Source: an uncultured Lachnospiraceae bacterium
GTDB lineage: Bacteria > Bacillota > Clostridia > Lachnospirales > Lachnospiraceae
NCBI GenBank assembly: GCA_946557105.1
Contig: CAMNSZ010000002.1
Coordinates: 62,001 to 126,000 of the forward strand
Length of the DNA stretch: 64,000 nt
Reading direction: 5' to 3'
The position numbers and the translations under genes are program-made. Each line of letters starts with the position of its first letter. Within the stretch, counting starts at the first letter, position 1. A model generated the notes under the pieces. It was not told the DNA's origin, did not search any database, and was given only the letters and a program-made list of their open reading frames with translations. Below, piece by piece: positions 56,996 to 63,518 of this stretch.

Positions 56996-57182
56996 TAACT
57001 TCTTTAATAAAAGGTTGCGAAAAACAACATAATATGATAAATTTTTTAATATATAATTATTTCCCCCGCGGACAATTGTTCGGGCGGATGCATAAGAAGC
57101 TTTTCTTAACCGTCTGACTCTTGTCAAAACGCAGGCTCGAAACCGAATCGGCTTGTTGCGGGTTTTGATTGGAGGACATATC

Positions 57183-57656
57183 ATGCAAAAGAAATGGACC
57201 CTTCTCGCAACAGGACTTATAATGTCCACGCTTCTTGGCGGGTGCGGCGAGGATTCCGAATTGACACAATTTAGAAAGGATATCGATACCTTCTGTACAG
57301 ATATATCTATGTTGGATACGTCCATGAATAACGTGGACGCTTCCAGCCCTACGGCAAAAGCCGAGCAATTGGGATATCTTGATGAGCTGGATGAAAAATT
57401 CGCCGGTTTTGCCGAGCTTGATTTTCCGGAGGAATTTGATTATCTGGAGCACTTGGCGGATGAATCCAGTGAATATATGACCGAAGCGGTAAAATATTAC
57501 CACAAAACATATGACGAAAACGCTGTCTTTGATGAAGCTAACGTGAAATATGCACAAGAAAATTATTCCCGAGCCTTGAAACGTGTCCAGATTATTATTA
57601 CCTTTCTCCACGGCGAAGAGCCTACGGACATGGACGTAGAAATCAAATACGAATAG
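57183..57656 (+). CDS. Hypothetical lipoprotein
   Basis: 157 residues. Signal peptide MQKKWTLLATGLIMSTLLGGC with lipobox LGGC (Cys at about 21), so it is lipidated and membrane-bound. The rest is acidic and helical (LTQFRKDIDTFCTDISMLDTS, KYYHKTYDENAVFDE). Start at 57183 with GGAGG 7 nt upstream, not 57153. Divergent from metH; family unknown. Strong terminator follows. Confidence 0.8.
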   Translation: MQKKWTLLATGLIMSTLLGGCGEDSELTQFRKDIDTFCTDISMLDTSMNNVDASSPTAKAEQLGYLDELDEKFAGFAELDFPEEFDYLEHLADESSEYMTEAVKYYHKTYDENAVFDEANVKYAQENYSRALKRVQIIITFLHGEEPTDMDVEIKYE

Positions 57657-57670
57657 AATATGGGTAGCAA

Positions 57671-57717
57671 AAAAGCTCTTTCTTGACCATGACAAAGCCA
57701 AGAAAGAGCTTTTTGAT
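57671..57717 (+). terminator. Lipoprotein gene terminator
   Basis: AAAAGCTCTTTCTTG and CAAGAAAGAGCTTTT, 15-bp perfect stem, 13-nt loop, then TGATA; A-rich on the other side. Confidence 0.9.
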
Positions 57718-57783
57718 ACTCGAACATCCGTTTCGGAATTTTCTCTGCAGGGCAGATACTTATAAAATACTGCTCTCACACTA

Positions 57784-58089
57784 TTATATCCCTGAAAGTG
57801 AACTTAAAATCGCCGCTCCCGATACTACTATGATAATTGCAGGAATAAGCCCAAGTATTCCACACACTAGCCCTGCAACCGCCATACCTGTACCGCCCAT
57901 TTTTTTGGCCAGCGATATTCCGCCCAAAATTACGGCAAGCAATGCAAGTACAATAGGTATATAGGGTACACAGCATGCCAGTACGAGAGCGCAAATACCT
58001 AACACCATTGAAGCGACGGCGAGACCTACGCTGGGATTACTTCCCTGAGGCTGCATAAGAGGAACTTGTCCGTTCTGATTATAAGCCAT
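57784..58089 (-). CDS. DUF4190 small membrane protein
   Basis: 101 residues: short polar N-terminus (MAYNQNGQVPLMQPQ), then two DUF4190 hydrophobic repeats (AVASMVLGICALVLACC, GISLAKKMGGTGMAVAGLV) of four likely helices. The family is of unknown function; several copies occur near each other in gut Firmicutes, and another lies at 58967-59317. A terminator of the neighbouring gene lies upstream, so it has its own transcript. Confidence 0.8.
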   Translation of the reverse strand: MAYNQNGQVPLMQPQGSNPSVGLAVASMVLGICALVLACCVPYIPIVLALLAVILGGISLAKKMGGTGMAVAGLVCGILGLIPAIIIVVSGAAILSSLSGI

Positions 58090-58144
58090 TAGTTTATTCT
58101 CCTTATATTTATATATAGAAATTTGTTTAATTTAATAAGTTCAG

Positions 58145-58183
58145 TAAAAAAGAAGGTACCTCAGCCAACAGGATGAAGTACCT
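58145..58183 (-). terminator. Terminator after the DUF4870 gene
   Basis: On the minus strand AGGTACTTCA and TGAGGTACCT (10 bp, one G-U) with a 10-nt loop, followed by TCTTTTTTA. Confidence 0.85.
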
Positions 58184-58199
58184 CCCCTAAATATTAATA

Positions 58200-58502
58200 T
58201 TACTTTAAAATTTTAATGGAACCGATTAAAGGAAGCTCCTTATCCTGTTCCTGAGCTGCAAAAATAATACCTAAAATGGAATATACAAAAATTGCAAGAC
58301 TAAGAAGTGATGAAACAATCGTTCCGATAATCGGAATAAATACCAGTATAACCGATAAAACGCTTATCGCAATACCGCCGATTGCGACAACTAACGCCTG
58401 ATTCAAGTGAAACTTTGCGCCTTCCTTATCACCGGCACAATATGCGATAACCCAGCCGATAATAGTTAAATAAGCGATAATTCCTGTAACTTTCTTGTCC
58501 AT
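58200..58502 (-). CDS. DUF4870 (Tic20-like) membrane protein
   Basis: 100 residues. MDKKVTGIIAYLTIIGWVIAY, DKEGAKFHLNQALVVAIGG and a third and fourth helix match the small DUF4870/Tic20-like fold. The ATG at 58502 has GGAG 9 nt upstream; the longer frame to 58832 belongs to the DUF2752 gene in another frame. Function unknown; in the same small-membrane-protein group. Confidence 0.8.
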   Translation of the reverse strand: MDKKVTGIIAYLTIIGWVIAYCAGDKEGAKFHLNQALVVAIGGIAISVLSVILVFIPIIGTIVSSLLSLAIFVYSILGIIFAAQEQDKELPLIGSIKILK

Positions 58503-58543
58503 AGTAAATATTCTCCTTTTTATGCCCCATCGGGCTGGTTTTC

Positions 58544-58963
58544 CTAAAGCATAACGATACCAAAACAAAATTTCAGTACGTTCTTTAATATGAAGTTTAT
58601 AACTACCAATGCCAACGCCCCATATAGGTAACCAGCACGGAATTTCATTCCTTTTAAGCCAAATAAATGTAAGCCTGCCAAAGTGTGGGAAACCATAAAG
58701 CCAAAGTATAAAACAGCTCCGTATACGATTAGCGGATGGTACCACAAGGATTCTACAAACCGTCCCTGAAGAAAAGCAATCAGTGAACGGGTTCCACCGC
58801 AGCCCGGACAATAGATTCCCAAATATTTCCAAAAAAAACAGGCCGGCTGGGGTACTTTTACCTCCGGTAAAAGTACCTTCAGCAAAAATATCCCAACGCC
58901 TGCAAGCACCAGAAATATGAGACCTATGTAATAAAGCCCATCCTCCAGCGTCCTCTGTCTCAT
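58544..58963 (-). CDS. DUF2752 membrane protein
   Basis: 139 residues, three to four helices. The Cys-rich motif CPGCGGTRSLIAFLQG is the DUF2752 signature, possibly metal-binding. Gene order with DUF4190 (4 nt upstream) shows co-transcription. Function unknown. Confidence 0.88.
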   Translation of the reverse strand: MRQRTLEDGLYYIGLIFLVLAGVGIFLLKVLLPEVKVPQPACFFWKYLGIYCPGCGGTRSLIAFLQGRFVESLWYHPLIVYGAVLYFGFMVSHTLAGLHLFGLKGMKFRAGYLYGALALVVINFILKNVLKFCFGIVML

Positions 58964-58966
58964 GAT

Positions 58967-59317
58967 TTAGTAGCTATAGCCCATCTCTTCCAGCATAGCG
59001 GCTGCACTTGCACCCAAAACAAGACCTACAATGGTGATAATAAGTGCTAAAACAATACCGATTATGGAGCAAACCATAGCGGCTGTACCAATACCGGACT
59101 TAGCCTTCTTATTGGAGAGAATTGCCAACACCAAACCGATAGCACCGGGAATTAAGCCCCAGTATGCGCAGCAGCTCATAACGATAGATAAAATACCTAA
59201 AATTAAGCCTACGATTGCCAACGGGTCAGTAGAATTCTGACCTTCACTGGTTACTACGGGAGGTACCTGATAATTTCCCTGATTGTTTTGTTCATTCTGT
59301 AAATTCTGTCCGTCCAT
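58967..59317 (-). CDS. DUF4190 small membrane protein, second copy
   Basis: 116 residues with a Gln/Asn-rich N-terminus (QNLQNEQNNQGNYQVPP) and helices PLAIVGLILGILSIVMSCC, GAIGLVLAILSNKKAKSGIG. Similar to the copy at 57784-58089 and likely a duplicate. Same unit as DUF2752. Confidence 0.82.
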   Translation of the reverse strand: MDGQNLQNEQNNQGNYQVPPVVTSEGQNSTDPLAIVGLILGILSIVMSCCAYWGLIPGAIGLVLAILSNKKAKSGIGTAAMVCSIIGIVLALIITIVGLVLGASAAAMLEEMGYSY

Positions 59318-59359
59318 TTGTTTTCTCCTTTTTCTGAAAATAATTTTGCAAATTGATTC

Positions 59360-59791
59360 CTAATCCTTGAGTAGATTGCCGCTTGCGTCTGTGTCAATCT
59401 TGCCAACCAGAATCATAATGCCTTCTACAAGACCCCATATACCGATACCCATTACCACAAATACACCGACGCCAACACAGCATAAAATGTAGCCGACAAT
59501 GGTACTGACAAGCTGTATGATTGCTTTTGTCGTATATCCGAGATAAAAGTTATGTACACCAAAGGAGCCTAAAAAGATACCTAATAAACCGGCAGCCATT
59601 TTTGACTTCGCACCTTGAGATGCAACCTTAGTAGCAACTCCGCAAGTCAGGCATACCTGCGCATTAGGCTGAATCGGCTTGCCGCAATTATGACAATAAC
59701 TAGCGCCCAGACCCTTGCCCACGCCGCACTTTACGCACATCACCGCTTCATCAGTTACATAGGGTTCTCCACAGTTTTTACAAAAGTACAT
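59360..59791 (-). CDS. TM2-domain protein with two zinc ribbons
   Basis: 143 residues. Two CxxC pairs form zinc ribbons (YFCKNCGEPY, MCVKCGVGKG, YCHNCGKPIQ, CLTCGVATK), then a TM2 helix pair with MAAGLLGIFLGSFGVHNFYLGY. TM2 proteins are thought to link membranes with nucleic-acid or protein surveillance; role unknown. Start at 59791, 10 nt after GGAGG. First gene of the small-membrane-protein unit. Confidence 0.88.
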   Translation of the reverse strand: MYFCKNCGEPYVTDEAVMCVKCGVGKGLGASYCHNCGKPIQPNAQVCLTCGVATKVASQGAKSKMAAGLLGIFLGSFGVHNFYLGYTTKAIIQLVSTIVGYILCCVGVGVFVVMGIGIWGLVEGIMILVGKIDTDASGNLLKD

Positions 59792-59882
59792 GTAAAGCAT
59801 TCCTCCTCTCATAAGTATATGTGTCTATATAACAAACAATGTTATTATATAATATATTAAGAATTATTTCTACTAAAATTTT

Positions 59883-59902
59883 AAAAAAAATTAATTTTTT
59901 TT
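59883..59902. repeat. A8-TTAA-T8 palindrome downstream of rtcB
   Basis: Perfect 20-bp A/T palindrome in a highly AT-rich stretch (59820-59930) between rtcB and the TM2 gene; likely intrinsically bent. Could be part of the TM2 promoter region or rtcB 3' end. Confidence 0.5.
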
Positions 59903-59948
59903 ATTTTTAATTTATAAAACTAACTTAAGCAAAGCTTGACGGCACAAA

Positions 59949-61181
59949 TTATCCTTTTACTACCCCCACTGTCTTAAGCTTTCTTACGGGCGTAACGATA
60001 TCCGTCTGCTGCGCCATTACCTCGTCAATGTCCTTATAGGCGAAACGGCACTCCTCCGCCACGTCATTCTTCTTTCTCTTACCGAGGGTAACGCCCTGCT
60101 CCTTTAAATCCACCATGACCTGCTCCGTCGTAAACGCCTTCATGGCGCCGCTTCTGGAATAAGCCCTGCCCGCCCCGTGGGAGGAGGTACAAAAGGACTC
60201 CTCATTGCCCCTTCCTTCCACAACATAGCTGTAAGAGCCCATAGCGCCCGGTATGACGGCGCGCTCCCCAAGCCTTACCCTTGTGGCGCCTTTTCGGTGC
60301 ACCCATACATTGGCGTCATAGTGATTCTCCAAAGAAGCATAATTGTGATGGCAGTTTATTTTGTCGGTAAAGGAAACCGTCAGTCCTGCATATCTTTTCA
60401 TATGCTCTTTAACCACTTCACAGGTTTTCTCAAGCATACGCTCCCTGTTTTCAAAGGCATAGTCAAGGGCAAGCGTCATCCAGTTTATATAGCTCTTCCC
60501 CTCGTCGGTTTGTACTGGAAGAAACGCCAGTCTGTACTCGTCCGGTACCCTGCTGTACCATCTTTGGTTCAATTCTCTTGCCTTATTGTGAAAATAATCG
60601 CAGATTTCCTTTCCCAAATGACGGCTGCCCGAGTGTATCATAATGCAAAGATAGCCCTCCTCGTCTACCTGAAGCTCGATAAAGTGGTTTCCTCCCCCAA
60701 GAGTACCTACCTGAAAATAGCCCTCGTCAATCAAATGCGTCAACCGGTGATTTGCCTCATACTTCTCCATATTGTCAAGCGCCCTGTCCAGTACGGCGGA
60801 TTCCTGCTTCTGCTTATGGCTTTCAAACCCCACAGGCACGCTGCGCATGATGCCGCCTATCATGGACTGCATAACGGAAGCGCTTCCCACCTTTATATCC
60901 TTGATTTCCTCATATTTGACATCGGTTGCCACAAATACCATGCCGCAGCCGATATCCACACCTACCGCATTGGGAATAATCACATCTTTTGTGGCTATCA
61001 CGCCTCCGATAGGCATTCCCTTCCCCGTATGGGTGTCCGGCATAAGGCACACCCACTTATGGAGAAAGGGAAGGTTTGACAGATGATATGCCTGCTCCAG
61101 ACAGGACTCTTCCATCCTGTCTATTCCGGAAAGCCATGTTTTTATAGGATATGCCGTGTTTTCGTTAAATATTACGAACAT
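59949..61181 (-). CDS. rtcB: RNA ligase RtcB
   Basis: 410 residues. RtcB joins RNA ends carrying 2',3'-cyclic phosphate (or 3'-P) to 5'-OH, using GTP and Mn. Motifs: LMPDTHTGKGMPIGGVIATK, VGVDIGCGM (metal Cys), GTLGGGNHFIEL, IHSGSRHLGKEICDYF, NCHHNYA, and the guanylylation region SSHGAGRAYSR. Length matches the short bacterial form. Starts 7 nt after GGAGG and overlaps the stop of the DUF2828 gene by 10 nt, so the two are translated together. Confidence 0.95.
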   Translation of the reverse strand: MFVIFNENTAYPIKTWLSGIDRMEESCLEQAYHLSNLPFLHKWVCLMPDTHTGKGMPIGGVIATKDVIIPNAVGVDIGCGMVFVATDVKYEEIKDIKVGSASVMQSMIGGIMRSVPVGFESHKQKQESAVLDRALDNMEKYEANHRLTHLIDEGYFQVGTLGGGNHFIELQVDEEGYLCIMIHSGSRHLGKEICDYFHNKARELNQRWYSRVPDEYRLAFLPVQTDEGKSYINWMTLALDYAFENRERMLEKTCEVVKEHMKRYAGLTVSFTDKINCHHNYASLENHYDANVWVHRKGATRVRLGERAVIPGAMGSYSYVVEGRGNEESFCTSSHGAGRAYSRSGAMKAFTTEQVMVDLKEQGVTLGKRKKNDVAEECRFAYKDIDEVMAQQTDIVTPVRKLKTVGVVKG

Positions 61182-62686
61182 AAATAATCCTCCACCTTTC
61201 TATATCTCTCACTGTTAAGAATTTTCTTTAAGCATGCATAAGGGTTCAACTCGTTTGAGAGGACCATGTTGCACACATTGACGGAAAATCCGCTGACCAG
61301 ACCCACTCCAAGCTCGTTTTCACGGACGGGTATCACATTCGTCCTGCTGTTCACGTTCCAAAACACCAGCTTAGGCGTTCTGTAGCCGTATGACGCAAAC
61401 CGTTCCTTAATGGAATGAAACAATGTTTTGGTACCTACGCCCCGCGCGGCGCAATCAAATTCCATATCGGAAATCACAAGAATGGTCCGGGGCAGCTCCT
61501 CCTGCCGTAAACGGTTTCTCACCGCCGTTTCCAGCACCAGCATAAAGGTCGCCTCTATATTGGTATTGGTACAATCACAATGGGAAAACGCCAGCTCAAG
61601 CTTCTCCTTAAGCGTCCTGCATACGGATAAATCCACATACTCGGGCCTGCTGGAAAAGGTAATAAACTTATTTTTGTATACCCCCTTAAGCCTCTCGGCA
61701 AAATAGATACCCAGCGCATTGGATGCATGGAGCGCCGTAGTGCTTCCATCCCCCACCGGACACATCATGCTTCCGGAACCGTCTACCACGCAAAGCACAT
61801 TTTCCGCGCCCCCCACCTTGTCGGGCAGGTTGCTCCAAAGCGCCTCCAACGCCGCATCCAACGCAGGAAGGCTCGCCCTCCAGCCCGCAATCTTTGCGTA
61901 TCTGGTTACAATATCATGGGGCATCAACACATCCGCATGCATCACCGCACGATTACTCTTCACAGCCTCAAGGTAACATTTTCTGCGCGTCTCGTCATGG
62001 CTTAAGAATGCGTTCCTGTAAAGGATATTTGCCTTGGAAGCCACCCTTGCATAATCAATTTCATCCCAACGGTTTGCGCTCATGAAGCTTTCGGTCACAT
62101 TCAGATACGCTCTCAGGGAAGCAAGCAGCTTTCTGTATTCCCTTGCGGTAATCCCCATAAAACGCTGCAGTTTTGCCGCTGTTTCCTTCGACGTCTTAGA
62201 GGATGTATTATTGCTTGGCATCCACTTTGCGCAAAGGGAAACGCCTTCGCCCGCCTCCATATTCTTCACATCCTCCAGAAGCTGCGTCTTTAAGACTGTC
62301 AGAGCCTTCTCCTCAACAGGCGTCTCAAGCAGGGAGAGCAAATCGTCGAAACGGCCGTACTGCGCCATGATTTCAGCCAATCCGCTTACCATATCGGGAA
62401 AGCCTTCTGCCAGATGTCTGATAATAATTCTGAAGCTTCTTCTTTCGCCCAGTCCGCCTCTTATGTCACGCAGGAAGAACAGCCACTTTATCGCAAGAAT
62501 TCTGTCCTCGTAGAAGGCATGGATAAAACGGTTGATAATTCTTCCTTCTTCTTCGTTCCTAAGGGAGGCAGCCGCAAAGTTCAAGTCCACAAGTGCCTTT
62601 CCCGTTGTTCCATAACCTATGGCGCCGTTTTCGGTCGTCTTCCTTTCATCTTCTAAAATAGTATGTAACTTTTCCATAAAGCTCAT
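61172..62686 (-). CDS. DUF2828/Ro60-like protein with vWA domain
   Basis: About 504 residues. N-terminal TENGAIGYGTTGKALVDLNF opens DUF2828, a helical ring-like part follows (IKWLFFLRDIRGGLGERRSFR resembles TROVE repeats), then a vWA domain with MIDAS DGSGSM at about 302-306 and LVFWNVNSRTN at the end. Ro60 proteins with TROVE plus vWA bind misfolded RNA and Y RNAs. Start 62686 (ATG); the frame opens with TTG at 62698. Adjacent to rtcB and three tRNA-like RNAs. Confidence 0.82.
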   Translation of the reverse strand: MSFMEKLHTILEDERKTTENGAIGYGTTGKALVDLNFAAASLRNEEEGRIINRFIHAFYEDRILAIKWLFFLRDIRGGLGERRSFRIIIRHLAEGFPDMVSGLAEIMAQYGRFDDLLSLLETPVEEKALTVLKTQLLEDVKNMEAGEGVSLCAKWMPSNNTSSKTSKETAAKLQRFMGITAREYRKLLASLRAYLNVTESFMSANRWDEIDYARVASKANILYRNAFLSHDETRRKCYLEAVKSNRAVMHADVLMPHDIVTRYAKIAGWRASLPALDAALEALWSNLPDKVGGAENVLCVVDGSGSMMCPVGDGSTTALHASNALGIYFAERLKGVYKNKFITFSSRPEYVDLSVCRTLKEKLELAFSHCDCTNTNIEATFMLVLETAVRNRLRQEELPRTILVISDMEFDCAARGVGTKTLFHSIKERFASYGYRTPKLVFWNVNSRTNVIPVRENELGVGLVSGFSVNVCNMVLSNELNPYACLKKILNSERYRKVEDYLCS

Positions 62687-62733
62687 AACTCTCACCAATC
62701 CTTTCCATAAGCTTCCTTCCTAATAAATCTCAT

Positions 62734-62845
62734 TGTGGGGATGGGATTTGAACCCATAACCCCTATGCCCCTAGCATTTTTGTAGCTGTTAAAGCCTTTT
62801 TCAAGACTTATTTTAATAGTGCTCTACCCGTTAAGCTACCCCACA
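62734..62845 (-). ncRNA. tRNA-like RNA 1, interrupted anticodon arm
   Basis: Minus strand: acceptor TGTGGGG pairs with CCCCACA (7/7), TA, D-arm GCTT-AACGGGTA-GAGC, T-arm ATGGG-TTCAAAT-CCCAT. D and T arms are 63 nt apart, 40 more than a normal tRNA. Removing 62776-62815 leaves stem CTATG/CATAG around loop CTAGGGG with U33 and anticodon AGG. The 40-nt insert holds a hairpin AAGTCTT-GAAA-AAGGCTT (62792-62809). No CCA is encoded. TAATAAATC/GATTTATTA can extend the acceptor stem (62721-62855). Confidence 0.8.
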
Positions 62846-62868
62846 TGATTTATTAAAAAAAGCAGCTT

Positions 62869-62973
62869 TACCGGGGCAGGATTCGAACCTGCTAATCACC
62901 ATTTGATATGTAATCGCAGTAAAAGCCTTTTACAAGACTTATTTTTTTGATTCACCTAAGAACCGCCGCGATA
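62869..62973 (-). ncRNA. tRNA-like RNA 2, interrupted anticodon arm
   Basis: Minus strand: acceptor TATCGCG pairs with CCCGGTA (6/7), D-arm GGTT-CTTAGGTG-AATC, T-arm GCAGG-TTCGAAT-CCTGC. About 33 extra nt lie between D and T arms and include hairpin AAGTCTT-GTAA-AAGGCTT (62923-62940). A weaker anticodon arm ATTAC-ATATCAA-ATGGT can be drawn. The acceptor stem extends outward by GCAGCTT/AAGCTGC to give a nearly perfect 12-bp stem (62862-62980). No CCA is encoded. Confidence 0.72.
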
Positions 62974-63010
62974 AAGCTGCCCTGTGACTTGAGAAAACCC
63001 TTGAAGCTGC

Positions 63011-63126
63011 CGTCCGGGTGGGAATCGAACCCACGACAACGCACTTGACAGGTGTTTTTGGATTGCCGTTAAGGTCTTTGTCAAGACCTATTTTCTTCCG
63101 CGCTCTACCCTCTGAGCTACCTGACA
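63011..63126 (-). ncRNA. tRNA-like RNA 3, interrupted anticodon arm
   Basis: Minus strand: acceptor TGTCAGG with CCGGACG (6/7), TA, D-arm GCTC-AGAGGGTA-GAGC, T-arm GTGGG-TTCGATT-CCCAC. Removing 44 nt (63055-63098) leaves perfect anticodon stem CGCAC/GTGCG around loop CTGTCAA (U33, anticodon GTC as in tRNA-Asp), then a 5-nt variable loop. The insert holds hairpin AGGTCTT-GACA-AAGACCT (63072-63089). Longer pairing AAGCCGC/GCAGCTT surrounds it (63004-63133). No CCA is encoded. First of the three on the minus-strand transcript. Confidence 0.8.
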
Positions 63127-63249
63127 GCGGCTTTTCTTCGGTTTTCCCTTGTCTGAATATAGAATACAACTTATGGAAAAATTTATCATTTCAAAAAAGT
63201 TGCGAAGTAGATTTTTGTAAAAAAACTATCTGATAAAGAACGTTTATGT

Positions 63250-63255
63250 TATACT
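63250..63255 (+). promoter_or_regulatory. Extended -10 box upstream of the right-edge gene
   Basis: TGTTATACT is an extended -10 (TGnTATACT) with no good -35. It would give a leader of about 260 nt that contains the palindromic element. Confidence 0.45.
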
Positions 63256-63318
63256 GAAACAAATATCTGTGCAATAACGCTGCGCCTCAACCAATACTAA
63301 AATGAAATTGTAATTTAT

Positions 63319-63480
63319 CTAAGGAATAGTCGCAAAATAACTTGTGCAGATGACGCAGAATAAATTTCCATAGGCTAGGCGGAAGAAGGAGCCGTAGTGG
63401 GCTACGACGACTGATGACAACGACGGCTATGGGAATTTAGACAAGTCAGATGCACAAGTTATTTCAAGACTATTCCTTAG
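63319..63480. repeat. 162-nt imperfect palindromic element (MITE-like or structured leader)
   Basis: Paired arms: CTAAGGAATAGTC/GACTATTCCTTAG (13 bp), AAATAACTTGTGCA/TGCACAAGTTATTT (14 bp), AAATTTCCATAG/CTATGGGAATTT (12 bp, one G-U), and at the tip CGTAG-TGGG-CTACG. No transposase gene or clear target duplication. Either a small non-autonomous mobile repeat or a large RNA hairpin in the leader of the right-edge gene. Confidence 0.65.
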
Positions 63481-63518
63481 CGCCAAGCTCATAAATTATA
63501 AGCAGGATGGTGGATAAT

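Noticed and set aside
56899..57182. SAM or cobalamin riboswitch before metH
   Set aside because: Promoter-to-start distance is too short and no conserved core sequence is visible.
58503..58832. N-terminal extension of the DUF4870 protein
   Set aside because: The extension lies in another frame over the DUF2752 gene; the ATG at 58502 has a proper ribosome site.
62776..62815. Group I or group II intron in the tRNA-like RNA
   Set aside because: The insert is only 40 nt, far below the minimum ribozyme size, and lacks any catalytic core motif.
62734..63126. Three ordinary tRNA genes
   Set aside because: T, D and acceptor arms fit, but the D-to-T distance is 33-44 nt too long, the same hairpin is inserted in all three, the acceptor stems extend outward and no CCA is encoded.
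62939..63169. Minus-strand open frame of 76 codons across the RNA array
   Set aside because: It covers two tRNA-like RNAs, has an incoherent composition and no ribosome site.
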